Positions 9,051 to 16,590 of a stretch of DNA of 64,000 bases are shown here, piece by piece (positions within the stretch are counted from its first letter, which is position 1; every line of letters begins with the position of its first letter). Under the pieces are notes generated by a model. The model worked only from the letters and a program-made list of their open reading frames with translations. It was not told the DNA's origin and did not search any database. Source of the stretch: Caballeronia glathei (GTDB taxonomy: Bacteria; Pseudomonadota; Gammaproteobacteria; Burkholderiales; Burkholderiaceae); assembly GCF_000698595.1 (NCBI RefSeq), contig NZ_JFHC01000043.1:1-64000 (forward strand), read 5' to 3'. A program made the position numbers and the translations under genes.

Positions 9051-9193
9051 CGCAGTCAATGCAATATCTAGCGAATCGAAGCCCTTGCAGCTTCTCCTCA
9101 CCCGTCGAGACCTGAACATCGCGCTTAACGCGCGATGGAACGCCGCTCTTCGAACCGGCGAGCCGCCTTCGCACCTAGAAGGCGGATGCTCGG

Positions 9194-10267
9194 TCACGAC
9201 TCCCGCTGATACCAATGACGGGAAGCGTTGACCACTTTGACGACCACGAGCATGACCGGCACTTCGATGAGGACGCCGACCACAGTCGCCAATGCGGCGC
9301 CGGATTTCAGACCGAACAGGCTAATCGCCGTCGCGACTGCCAGCTCGAAGAAATTGGATGCCCCAATCAGACACGACGGTGCCGCTACATCGTGTGCTAC
9401 TCCAAGCTGTCGATTCGCCAAATACGCAAGCGAAGCGTTGATGACCACCTGAATCAGAATGGGCACCGCCAGCAGTACGATAACGAGAGGCTGCGCGATG
9501 ATTTGCTCGCCCTGGAAGGCAAACAGGAGCACCAGCGTTAGCAGCAGCGCAGAGATTGAGAACGGACCAATTTTCGCTAGTGCGCGCTGGAAATGTTGCT
9601 CGCCCTTGCGCAGGAGAATCTTGCGAAGAATTTGCGCGATGATGACTGGGATGACGATGTACAACACTACTGACGTGAGCAGCGTGTCCCAGGGTACCGT
9701 GATGTTCGAGATGCCGAGCAACAAGCCCACAACGGGAGCGAACGCGAAAACCATAATCAGGTCGTTCAGCGCGACCTGCGACAGCGTGAAATACGGGTCA
9801 CCCTTCGTGAGCTGGCTCCAGACAAAGACCATAGCTGTGCACGGCGCTGCAGCGAGCAAAATCAGGCCGGCGACGTAGCTGTCTATCTGGTCAGCAGGCA
9901 GCAGCGATGCGAATGCGTGCCGCACAAAGACCCACGCCAGGAAAGCCATGGTGAACGGCTTTACGGCCCAATTGATAACGAGGGTCACGCCGATGCCTTT
10001 CGCCTGACTGCGCACCTTGCCAAGCGACGCAAAGTCGATGCGCAGTAGCATCGGAATAATCATGACCCAGATGAGAACGCCGACCGGGATGTTGACGTGG
10101 GCGAACTCGAGATTCGATACCGTGTGAACAGCACCGGGCAACAGCTTTCCAAGAATGATGCCGGCGACGATGCATAGCGCGACCCACACCGACAGATATC
10201 GCTCGAAGAAGCCAATGCCACCGGCTTCGCGCCGGGCGGCTTTCGCGACGCTTTGACTACCTGCCAT
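9194..10267 (-). CDS. acr3: Arsenite efflux permease, ACR3 family
   Basis: A 357-residue integral membrane protein with about ten helices. Seen: FFERYLSVWVALCIVAGIILG at the start, the conserved region around APCTAMVFVWSQLTKGDP, and the late segment SCLIGASNFFELAVATAI, all typical of ACR3 (BASS superfamily) permeases; the Cys in LLAAAPCTAM matches the cysteine needed for arsenite transport in this family. It exports As(III) across the inner membrane. Its start lies two bases after the arsC stop, with its ribosome site (AGGGGAG) inside the arsC end, so the two genes are one transcript. Confidence 0.95.
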   Translation of the reverse strand: MAGSQSVAKAARREAGGIGFFERYLSVWVALCIVAGIILGKLLPGAVHTVSNLEFAHVNIPVGVLIWVMIIPMLLRIDFASLGKVRSQAKGIGVTLVINWAVKPFTMAFLAWVFVRHAFASLLPADQIDSYVAGLILLAAAPCTAMVFVWSQLTKGDPYFTLSQVALNDLIMVFAFAPVVGLLLGISNITVPWDTLLTSVVLYIVIPVIIAQILRKILLRKGEQHFQRALAKIGPFSISALLLTLVLLFAFQGEQIIAQPLVIVLLAVPILIQVVINASLAYLANRQLGVAHDVAAPSCLIGASNFFELAVATAISLFGLKSGAALATVVGVLIEVPVMLVVVKVVNASRHWYQRES

Positions 10268-10269
10268 CG

Positions 10270-10785
10270 TTACTCCCCTTTCTCACGCAACGACGTACCG
10301 ATGTTCTGCATTTCCTGCTGAACGGCCATTCTGTCCAGTTTCTCGAGAGGCAGGTTGACGAAGAGTTCAATGCGCTTGCGCATCTGAACGAACGCGTGAA
10401 GGAACGCCCTTCGCTTCCCCTCGTCGGTGCCCTCGAATGTGGACGGGTCGGGCACGCCCCAGTGCGCTTTCGCGGGACGGCCCGGCCATATCGGGCACAC
10501 CTCGCCCGCAGCGTCGTCGCAGACCGTAAAAATGAAATCGATTTGTGGCGCACCGTCTTCGGCGAATTCGTCCCAACTCTTGCTGCGAAGCCCATCCGTC
10601 GAGATGCCCTGTGCGCGCAGGAGGTCCAGTGCAAAGGGATTTGGGCCGGTGCCTGGATGGCTGCCAGCGCTATAGCCGACGAATCGGTCGCCAGCTACCT
10701 CGTTGAGCGCCGCCTCGGCGAGAATAGAGCGCGCGGAATTGTGCGTACAAAGGAACAAGACTTTGTACTTTCGCTGTTCAGTCAC
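10270..10785 (-). CDS. arsC: Arsenate reductase ArsC, low-MW phosphatase type
   Basis: A 171-residue enzyme that reduces As(V) to As(III) for Acr3 export. Seen: the phosphatase loop CTHNSAR (Cys13 to Arg19, CX5R) and the general-acid segment VPDPSTF, with a phosphate-site aspartate. A GTG start at 10785 follows AGGAG. The length and the C-terminal extension after PDPS fit the proteobacterial group found in arsC-acr3 operons. Which thiol system recycles it cannot be read here. Transcription likely begins at the promoter mapped at 10840-10868. Confidence 0.94.
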   Translation of the reverse strand: MTEQRKYKVLFLCTHNSARSILAEAALNEVAGDRFVGYSAGSHPGTGPNPFALDLLRAQGISTDGLRSKSWDEFAEDGAPQIDFIFTVCDDAAGEVCPIWPGRPAKAHWGVPDPSTFEGTDEGKRRAFLHAFVQMRKRIELFVNLPLEKLDRMAVQQEMQNIGTSLREKGE

Positions 10786-10836
10786 AGACTTCTCCTGACG
10801 ACGCCTGGTCGCGGTGGGATTTGATAAATCGATATC

Positions 10837-10868
10837 TCCAATATAATGGAAACGTTGTGCTGCAGCAA
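10837..10868 (-). promoter_or_regulatory. arsC-acr3 promoter with overlapping dyad
   Basis: On the minus strand TTGCTG (10868-10863) and TATATT (10845-10840) are 17 bases apart. Lying over the -10 is the dyad TTTCC-N8-GGA (core 10837-10850), which resembles dyads at the arsH and unknown-gene promoters and, more weakly, at arsR1. An ArsR protein bound here would block polymerase and release with As(III). The promoter is seen; the operator role is inferred. Confidence 0.6.
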
Positions 10869-10956
10869 GTACGGGCGCTATGGCATTGGGGCCGTGAATC
10901 GATATGACCGGTCGCCCGTGGTTCCCCCCGGCATCGGCGGCGTCGCGTTAGAATCG

Positions 10957-10971
10957 TTCCATAACCTGGAA
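10957..10971. promoter_or_regulatory. Putative ArsR operator before arsR1
   Basis: TTCC-N7-GGAA dyad ending 11 bases before the arsR1 start. It matches the other ars dyads except for a spacer one base shorter. The position between a possible TAGAAT -10 box (10949-10954) and the start codon suits autoregulation. Confidence 0.45.
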
Positions 10972-10982
10972 GACAGAGCCTT

Positions 10983-11324
10983 ATGAAGGAAAAAGACGCC
11001 ATTAAAGCTTTGGCCGCGCTCGCACAGCCGACGCGCCTGGCTATTTTTCGCCTGCTCATCACGGCAGGCCCCGAGGGACTGAACGTCGGCGTCATTCAAG
11101 AGCACCTGGACTTGGCCAGTGCGACGCTGTCCTTCCATCTGAAGGAGCTGACGCATGCGGGCCTGGTGACCTCCCGCCAGGAAGGACGCTTTATATTCTA
11201 TGGGCCCGAAATCGAGCACATGAACGAGCTGGTCGGCTTTCTGACCGAAAACTGCTGCCAGGGTGTGGACTCCGCTGCGTGCAAGCCAACCAAGAAGGTG
11301 AAGTGCAAACCAGTGGCAGCTTGA
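10983..11324 (+). CDS. arsR: ArsR-family arsenic-responsive repressor (first copy)
   Basis: A 113-residue winged-helix repressor. Seen: the ArsR HTH with PTRLAIFRLLI, VIQEHLDLASATLSFHLKEL as recognition region and a beta-wing GRFIFYGPE. The C-terminal NCC pair plus further cysteines (AACKPTKKVKCK) are likely As(III) ligands; the alpha-3 ELCVCDL site of plasmid ArsR is absent, so this is the C-terminal-cysteine type known from Acidithiobacillus and many beta-proteobacteria. It is divergent from arsC-acr3 and probably controls that operon and itself. It is clearly paralogous to the second arsR (11907-12245). Confidence 0.93.
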   Translation: MKEKDAIKALAALAQPTRLAIFRLLITAGPEGLNVGVIQEHLDLASATLSFHLKELTHAGLVTSRQEGRFIFYGPEIEHMNELVGFLTENCCQGVDSAACKPTKKVKCKPVAA

Positions 11325-11392
11325 ACACGCTCTGCGACCGATAACTCCGGCACAGGTGTAGTCCACCGTTTGGTTTCAGAAAATAGCCAACT

Positions 11393-11420
11393 CGGCCGCC
11401 TCGCGGCGGCCGTTGTTTTT
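11393..11420 (+). terminator. Intrinsic terminator after arsR1
   Basis: Perfect 8-base GC stem CGGCCGCC / GGCGGCCG (11393-11400 and 11405-11412), 4-base loop, then TTGTTTTT. It ends arsR1 transcription before the converging arsI gene. Confidence 0.8.
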
Positions 11421-11432
11421 GACGCTACCGGT

Positions 11433-11906
11433 TCAGCAGCAACCAACCTTTTTCTCAATTACGGCCGGAATCGACGTGACCGGAGCGCAGCAGGCCCCGC
11501 CCGTTTCCACAGCAGCCGTCTGGCGACTGTCCGCGCCAAACATGGGGATGCCGCCGAGAGTGTGGTAGGTCTCCCACGGCACTCCAGCAGGGTCTTGTGT
11601 CCAGTACTTGTTCGAACTGGCATAGCAGCACTGGGCGCCAGGCTGGTCTTCTACGGTGACGCTGCCGGCGACGACCTGCTCGCGAAGAGCTGCCAGCTCT
11701 TCATCACTGTCGACCTGAAAGCCGAGGTGATTGACACCGGCTTCACCGCCACGCGCTGAAATGGCGAAGTTCAGGCGCGGGTCCTCAAGCATCCACTTCG
11801 CGTAATCGTCCTTGAGTACAGAGGGCTGCGCGCCGAACATGCTGCTGTAAAAACGCACGCTTTCGTCAAGCTTCGGGACAACAACGTGCACGTGAAATCG
11901 CTTCAT
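11433..11906 (-). CDS. arsI: ArsI-type C-As lyase / glyoxalase-fold protein
   Basis: A 157-residue vicinal-oxygen-chelate protein. The likely Fe(II) ligands are His5 or His7, His60 in VNHLGFQ, and Glu112 in PWETYHT. The vicinal pair Cys93-Cys94 in AQCCYA matches the thiols that bind trivalent organoarsenicals in ArsI lyases, which cleave the C-As bond of methylarsenite and aromatic arsenicals. The C-terminus adds GACCAP and KVGCC, possible extra arsenic ligands. CadI-type cadmium-induced proteins are close relatives, so substrate is inferred. The start follows the arsR2 stop directly (TAA then ATG), showing tight coupling. Confidence 0.88.
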   Translation of the reverse strand: MKRFHVHVVVPKLDESVRFYSSMFGAQPSVLKDDYAKWMLEDPRLNFAISARGGEAGVNHLGFQVDSDEELAALREQVVAGSVTVEDQPGAQCCYASSNKYWTQDPAGVPWETYHTLGGIPMFGADSRQTAAVETGGACCAPVTSIPAVIEKKVGCC

Positions 11907-12245
11907 TTACGCCTCCGTTTCGTTGGTCGCGCATCCGCATTGCTCTGCTTGCTCCGCTGCGCAACAGTTTTCCATCAGAAAATCCATGAGCGTCTGCATG
12001 TGGTCATAGCTGGCGCAGTAGATGATGAACCGGCCCTGACTCTTACCTTCGATAAGCCCCGCGTTTGCGAGCTCCTTCAGGTGAAATGACAGCGTGGGCG
12101 CAGCAAGGCCGAGCTTTCCGGCCATGGCGCCCGGACTCATACCCGACCGTCCGGCAGTAACCAGGAGGCGGAACACCGTGAGACGCGTGTCGTGTGCGAG
12201 CGCCGCGAGCGCCTTGACTGCCAGCTTCGAATCCAGAGTTGCCAT
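11907..12245 (-). CDS. arsR: ArsR-family repressor (second copy)
   Basis: A 112-residue paralogue of the arsR at 10983. Seen: the HTH region DTRLTVFRLLV and APTLSFHLKELANAGLIEG, wing GRFIIYCASYDH, and a C-terminal cysteine cluster (ENCCAAEQAEQCGCA) in place for As(III) sensing. ATG 12245 is preferred; a GTG one codon earlier is possible. It sits between arsH and arsI in one leftward operon, so it probably represses this unit through the dyad at 13035-13048. Confidence 0.92.
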   Translation of the reverse strand: MATLDSKLAVKALAALAHDTRLTVFRLLVTAGRSGMSPGAMAGKLGLAAPTLSFHLKELANAGLIEGKSQGRFIIYCASYDHMQTLMDFLMENCCAAEQAEQCGCATNETEA

Positions 12246-12269
12246 CACAGTCCCTTATTAGTTACTCGC

Positions 12270-13010
12270 CTACGCTTCCTTGTGGGAATGGTCAGCGATT
12301 GCCTGGGAAGCCAGGTCGGTCGCCGGGTCAAGTGGACGGTCTTCCTTCACCCGTTCGCTGTGCCGGTCGACAAGATAATCGGCGCGGCCGCGAAGCAGCA
12401 GCGTGAACTTCACGAGCTCTTCCATCACGTCAACCAGGCGGTCGTAGTATGACGACGGCTTCATCCGGCCGTCCTCTTCGAACTCTTCAAATGCCTTCGC
12501 AACCGACGACTGGTTGGGGATGGTGAACATGCGCATCCAACGTCCGAGCTGACGGAGCTGGTTCACCGAGTTGAACGACTGGGAACCACCGCTGACCTGC
12601 ATAACAGCCAGCGTACGCCCCTGAGTTGGGCGTATGCCGCCGCTGACGAGAGGGAGGTGGTCAATCTGCGTCTTGATAAGACCGGTGATGGTGCCGTGCC
12701 GCTCGGGGCTGCACCACACGTGCCCCTCTGACCACAGCGACAGCTCGAGAAGCTCCTTGACCTTTGGATGGTTCTTCACCTCGATATCGTCTGCGTGCGG
12801 CAGACCGCGCGGGTCGAAAATCCGCGTTTCCGCGCCGAACGTCTTCAACAGACGAGCGGCTTCCTCGACAAGCAACCGCGAGTACGACCGCTCACGCAGC
12901 GAACCGTAGAGCAGCAGAATCCTTACCGGTGGCTGCCCCTCCATGCCGAGGCGTGCCGCGATATCAGTGTCGAAAAAATCTGGCTTGGCGGCCGGGAAGC
13001 CATCTCTCAT
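12270..13010 (-). CDS. arsH: ArsH organoarsenical oxidase, NADPH-dependent FMN reductase family
   Basis: A 246-residue flavoprotein. Seen: LLYGSLRERSYSRLLVEEA, the FMN-binding loop of the NADPH-dependent FMN reductase family, and SPERHGTITGLIKTQIDHLP plus VSGGSQSFNSVNQLR, which are near-invariant in ArsH. Known ArsH enzymes oxidise trivalent methyl- and phenyl-arsenicals to less toxic pentavalent forms. It is the first gene of the arsH-arsR2-arsI operon, with AGGA eight bases before the ATG. Confidence 0.95.
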   Translation of the reverse strand: MRDGFPAAKPDFFDTDIAARLGMEGQPPVRILLLYGSLRERSYSRLLVEEAARLLKTFGAETRIFDPRGLPHADDIEVKNHPKVKELLELSLWSEGHVWCSPERHGTITGLIKTQIDHLPLVSGGIRPTQGRTLAVMQVSGGSQSFNSVNQLRQLGRWMRMFTIPNQSSVAKAFEEFEEDGRMKPSSYYDRLVDVMEELVKFTLLLRGRADYLVDRHSERVKEDRPLDPATDLASQAIADHSHKEA

Positions 13011-13034
13011 CTCATTATCCTGCTATTTGACATT

Positions 13035-13066
13035 TCCAATTATATGGAGGCAACTGGTCGATTCAA
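13035..13066 (-). promoter_or_regulatory. arsH operon promoter with overlapping dyad
   Basis: On the minus strand TTGAAT (13066-13061) and TATAAT (13044-13039) are 16 bases apart, close to the sigma-70 consensus. The -10 is embedded in the dyad TTTCC-N8-GGAGG (core 13035-13048), the same layout as at the arsC promoter. Confidence 0.62.
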
Positions 13067-13127
13067 GGCGCTTTGCAGCCGCCTGCGGCATTCGACTGTC
13101 ATCACCTCATCACTTGCATTCTACGAC

Positions 13128-13147
13128 ATTTCCGGTATTCTGGAAAT
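13128..13147. promoter_or_regulatory. Putative ArsR operator of the divergent ars unit
   Basis: ATTTCC-N8-GGAAAT is the longest of the four dyads, with 6-base half-sites. It lies 21 bases before the start of the unknown gene at 13169, which heads a unit with an MFS transporter and arsN2. This suggests arsenic control of that unit too. Confidence 0.55.
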
Positions 13148-13168
13148 ATGCAACTCTTGGAGGTTGCC

Positions 13169-13852
13169 ATGCACTTCGAAGACCGGGTTTCGACTGAATC
13201 GCTCCTGCCCGTGTCGGGAGGGTGGCATTGCCGCTCCATGCAGGGATTCCTGGTGTTGATGGCACACGGGCGAACTGCTGGGGCGGCGACACATCGTGAC
13301 AGCGTGCACGCTACGACAAACGCATGGTGCGGGTCTCTCCCGGCAGACGTAGCACAGGCATTTCAGTTGGAGACCGGGCACACGACCTCAGCGATGGCGC
13401 TAACAGCAGGTGTCGACGAGAACATCGAGCTTGCGCGTTTTTTGGCGACGGACGGCTCGTCGGCTGCTGTTCTTCTGATGGATGCAGAAGTCCTGAGCCA
13501 TCTCTGGCCGCCGGGCGACTGGAAGACACCGTTGCTACGAGTCCGCAATCATCTCGCCGACGAAGGCTCGACGTTTTTTGTCGCATTGACAACCCGTCAC
13601 GAGAAAGGAGGCGTCATTGGGACAATGGCGCGCCTGAGAGAGCAGTTCGTGACTCGACGCGTTCGGCACTATTGCAATCGCGAGGGAATCGGCTTTCTCG
13701 ACACTGTACAGACAATGCCGCCGATGGCCGCCTCGCGCCGCATCGACGTAGTTCATGAGCGAGTCGCCGCTGTCATCGCACACCGGCTGGCGTCCGCAAC
13801 ATTCTTTTGCTGCGACGCATTTCGCACCGGGCGCCCACCGTCCACAAACTGA
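13169..13852 (+). CDS. Unknown protein heading an ars-linked operon
   Basis: A 227-residue protein I do not recognise. The start at 13169 has GGAGG at 6-base spacing; an upstream ATG (13148) in frame has none. No signal peptide or membrane helix is evident in the body. Seen: an alternating helix/strand pattern around SAAVLLMDAEVLSHLWPP, then STFFVALTTRHEKGG and a cysteine pair near the end (FFCCDAF). It lies 23-32 bases before the MFS gene and directly behind an ars-type dyad. A role in arsenical handling is inferred from context only; the fold is unknown to me. Confidence 0.7.
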   Translation: MHFEDRVSTESLLPVSGGWHCRSMQGFLVLMAHGRTAGAATHRDSVHATTNAWCGSLPADVAQAFQLETGHTTSAMALTAGVDENIELARFLATDGSSAAVLLMDAEVLSHLWPPGDWKTPLLRVRNHLADEGSTFFVALTTRHEKGGVIGTMARLREQFVTRRVRHYCNREGIGFLDTVQTMPPMAASRRIDVVHERVAAVIAHRLASATFFCCDAFRTGRPPSTN

Positions 13853-13875
13853 GCCAGAAAAAAGGCTAAAAAAAA

Positions 13876-15138
13876 TTGAGCACAATGTCGAGCCGAAGTG
13901 AGAACGCAAACAGAGACACCGCACCGACAGATAGCAAAGACAGCCTGGTTACATGGGCGTTGGCGCTAGCGCAGCTAGTCTCTTGGGGCTCCGTCTACTA
14001 TTCATTTTCCCTGCTTGTCGTGCCCATGGAACAAACGATGGGCTGGAGCAGGACAGCCACGAATGCCGCGCTTTCAGTGGGGTTGCTAGTTTCAGGATTC
14101 GCGGCGTATCCGATTGGCCGCTGGATTGACCACGGACTCGGGCGAAGGGTGATGGCGGTCGGCTCGGTCATCGCCGCAGCCATGCTGTTGCTATGGGCCG
14201 ACGCGCAGTCGCTGACCATACTCTTCGTCGCCTGGATTGGTCTCGGCATATCGATGGCTGCCACCTTCTACGACCCGGTCTTCGCGGTCGTGACGCACCG
14301 ATATCGGCATAGCTTCAGAACCAAAATCACGCTGATTACGTTGGTTGCTGGGTTCGCCAGTACGGTTTTTATTCCGCTCACGCAGTTTTTGGTCGGCGCG
14401 GTCGGGTGGCGCATGTCACTCATCGTGCTCGCTACGCTGAATCTGGTTATCTGCCTGCCAATCCATATAATCGCCATCCGTTCGTCGCGCTTCGACGGCG
14501 TTTCGCGAGCGGACAGTGCTGAAGTGAAGGTCGTGAACGACGCAGCCACGCGTCGCGCGTTCCGCTCGCCGACCTTCTGGGCGCTCGCAGTCTCCTTCAC
14601 GGCCTACTACGCGACGTTTGCGGCGCTCACATTTCATCTGGTCCCACTGATGGTCGAGCGAGGTGTTACGAATGCGGTGTTGGTAACCACCATGGCGCTG
14701 ATAGGGCCCGCTCAGGTCGCCGCTCGAGCGGTTTGGTTTGCATTTGGGCGAACGGTCCCTATAACAACGGTGGGAATCATCGTCGTGACGCTTTTCCCAC
14801 TGTCGACCGTCATCCTCTTGGGCGCCGGCCACTCGGCCGCGCTTCTGTGGCTCTTCGCACTTTGCTATGGTGCTGCGAACGGGATGATGACAATCCTGCG
14901 AGGCACTATTGTGCAAGACCTCATGTGGACGGAAGGGTACGGCGCTGTCAGCGGGATGCTCTCCTTCCCGTCGAATGTGGCTAAGGGTGTGGCGCCAATT
15001 GCCGCAGCCAGCATTTGGAGTCTCACTCACGGATATGTGGCCGTCGAGTGGACGGTGTTTCTTGTCTCGATACTGTCAGCAATCGCGTTCTTCGTTGCCG
15101 TCCGAGTAAGTCGCCGTGTGGCACCCAGCGCTGCTTGA
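13876..15138 (+). CDS. MFS transporter in ars-linked operon
   Basis: A 420-residue major facilitator protein with about twelve helices. Seen: a first helix from WALALAQLVSWGSVYYSFSL, the loop GRWIDHGLGRRVM matching the MFS motif between TM2 and TM3 (GxxxDxxGRR), and a central cytoplasmic loop near residue 200. The start is uncertain: TTG 13876 is 11 bases from AAAGG, ATG 13885 is 20 bases from it. Placed between the unknown gene and arsN2, it may export an arsenical or its conjugate, but monocarboxylate-type MFS proteins look similar, so the substrate is open. Confidence 0.85.
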   Translation: MSTMSSRSENANRDTAPTDSKDSLVTWALALAQLVSWGSVYYSFSLLVVPMEQTMGWSRTATNAALSVGLLVSGFAAYPIGRWIDHGLGRRVMAVGSVIAAAMLLLWADAQSLTILFVAWIGLGISMAATFYDPVFAVVTHRYRHSFRTKITLITLVAGFASTVFIPLTQFLVGAVGWRMSLIVLATLNLVICLPIHIIAIRSSRFDGVSRADSAEVKVVNDAATRRAFRSPTFWALAVSFTAYYATFAALTFHLVPLMVERGVTNAVLVTTMALIGPAQVAARAVWFAFGRTVPITTVGIIVVTLFPLSTVILLGAGHSAALLWLFALCYGAANGMMTILRGTIVQDLMWTEGYGAVSGMLSFPSNVAKGVAPIAAASIWSLTHGYVAVEWTVFLVSILSAIAFFVAVRVSRRVAPSAA

Positions 15139-15176
15139 TACCACCGCACGCCGCGTCTAACACCGATACCTTCGCC

Positions 15177-15611
15177 ATGAAAATACGCACAGCTCGAAGC
15201 GATGACCTTGATGCTGTCAAGGCATTGCTCGCAGAGAACGAACTGCCTATCGCCGATGTGGATGCGGCCTTGCTCGTGGACTTCCTGGTAGCCGAAGACG
15301 CCAACGGCAGGATTGTTGGCAGTGTGGGACTTGAGCGGCTTGGCCGCAATGTGTTGCTTCGGTCACTCTGCGTCGCACGGCAAGTCCGCAACGTTGGCTT
15401 CGGTACGACTCTGTTGTCCTACGCGGAAGCGGCGGCTCGCTCAGCGGGTGTGTTGGAGCTTTGGCTGCTAACAACAATTGCCGCCGGATTCTTCCGGTCG
15501 ATGGAGTACGTGGAGGCCGACCGAAGCAGTGCACCGGCCGAAGTAGGGCAGAGTCCTCAGCTCGCGCAGTTGTGTCCAACGAGCGCGAGTTGTCTGACGA
15601 AGCGGCTTTAG
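15177..15611 (+). CDS. arsN2: GNAT acetyltransferase, ArsN2 type
   Basis: A 144-residue acetyltransferase. The start at 15177 gives MKIRTARSDDLDAVKALL, the normal N-terminus; longer frames overlap the MFS gene. Seen: DVDAALLVDFLVAE, acetyl-CoA loop region VARQVRNVGFGTTLL, and a C-terminal AGFFRSMEYVEADR with SPQLAQLCPTSASCLTK, which recur in ArsN2 proteins of arsenic islands. ArsN-family enzymes acetylate amino-group-bearing organoarsenical antibiotics such as arsinothricin analogues. It lies 38 bases after the MFS stop. A decayed copy is at 19.3-19.7 kb. Confidence 0.85.
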   Translation: MKIRTARSDDLDAVKALLAENELPIADVDAALLVDFLVAEDANGRIVGSVGLERLGRNVLLRSLCVARQVRNVGFGTTLLSYAEAAARSAGVLELWLLTTIAAGFFRSMEYVEADRSSAPAEVGQSPQLAQLCPTSASCLTKRL

Positions 15612-15653
15612 GTATCCGTTCGCCGGAGGACTGAGGTTGGCGAAATCCAGCTA

Positions 15654-16004
15654 TTACTGCATTTTCATGAGCTCCGCACACGCAGCCCCGACATCCCTTG
15701 CGAACAATGGCGGATTCTCAGCGCCCAGCTTCTCGTAGCCGACTATCGTTTCTTGCTCACGCCTCCAGCCTCGGTCCCAATCGGATTCGAAATTGCGAGG
15801 CTCGCCAACTCGAGCTTTTACTCTTGCCTTGTATTCCGATATATCGGCGAGGGTAACGCCACAGAACTTGCCTCCAAATCGGGCGTTGGCCGCGGCCGCT
15901 TCAATCGTTGCCGTACGGACGCCGTCTCGATTGTCCAGGCCGACAGCGATTGCGGTGTTAGTTGCCAGAAAAGCACCAATCAGGAGGGTCCACCATCGCA
16001 TCAT
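15654..16004 (-). CDS. Small secreted protein of unknown function
   Basis: A 116-residue protein with a signal peptide (MMRWWTLLIGAFLATNTAIA). The mature part has two cysteines (KFCGVTL and AACAEL) that could form a disulfide. GTGAGG precedes the ATG pair; 16004 and 16001 are both possible starts. It converges with arsN2 and shows no motif I can name. Confidence 0.65.
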   Translation of the reverse strand: MMRWWTLLIGAFLATNTAIAVGLDNRDGVRTATIEAAAANARFGGKFCGVTLADISEYKARVKARVGEPRNFESDWDRGWRREQETIVGYEKLGAENPPLFARDVGAACAELMKMQ

Positions 16005-16101
16005 CGCACCTCACTCTCTGCTATGGCACGCGGTCTTAGAAATGCACTGAAATCCACACGATAATAGTTCGGTAGACACGGCTCAAAGCGAGGAGGATTC
16101 C

Positions 16102-16452
16102 GTGAGTCAATGGCCGCACAATCTCGACAGCGAGGCGCGGGCCGAACTTCTCTGCTATCTCGTAGTGTCTCAACTCACCGCGCTTGCACTCACCGGCGCG
16201 TGGCTAACGGTGGATAACCTCGTCGAGTCGATGCAAATCTGGTTGCGCGCAAACGGTGGCTCGACGAATTGGCAGGACAGGCTCGCGCTGGCTCATGCCG
16301 CTGAGGAACTGGCTCCTCGAGTAGCCATTGATTTTCCTCCTGATGAACGCGGTATAGCGGCGCTATTTGGTGTCGACCGATGGCAACTTGACTATCGCTC
16401 GCCTGTTTTCCAATCGGTGTACCGTGCTTGCGTTGCGCATCTGCCACGGTAG
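16102..16452 (+). CDS. Family B protein (orphan small cytosolic protein)
   Basis: A 116-residue protein with a GTG start behind GAGGAGG. No function is recognised. It is homologous to the product of 39510-39881: ELLCYLVVSQLTALALTGAW with NLVESMQIWLRAN here aligns with DLLCFLVATAAASHSLTRDW and HVVESCRIWLMRN there, and both end in a short YRACVAHL / WRICRDAL helix. The predicted form is all-helical. Unlike the second copy, it stands alone. I call the pair family B for cross-reference. Confidence 0.65.
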   Translation: MSQWPHNLDSEARAELLCYLVVSQLTALALTGAWLTVDNLVESMQIWLRANGGSTNWQDRLALAHAAEELAPRVAIDFPPDERGIAALFGVDRWQLDYRSPVFQSVYRACVAHLPR

Positions 16453-16590
16453 CTTTCATTTGGCGGTGCATTAGGCCACCCGGCTTATCCGGTCGTTCAG
16501 GGTGGCTTGCAGAAACACGACGACGGTTTCGTGCCAACGGGAACGCTAGCCGCATCACCGGGAAAAGCGCTGCCGACCTCCATGCTCACG

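Noticed and set aside
8783..9231. Plus-strand gene in any of the three frames here
   Set aside because: Only a short NtrC-like fragment is recognisable; no start, ribosome site or full domain.
10396..10824. Plus-strand ORF of 142 codons
   Set aside because: Antisense to arsC, which is certain from its CTHNSAR loop.
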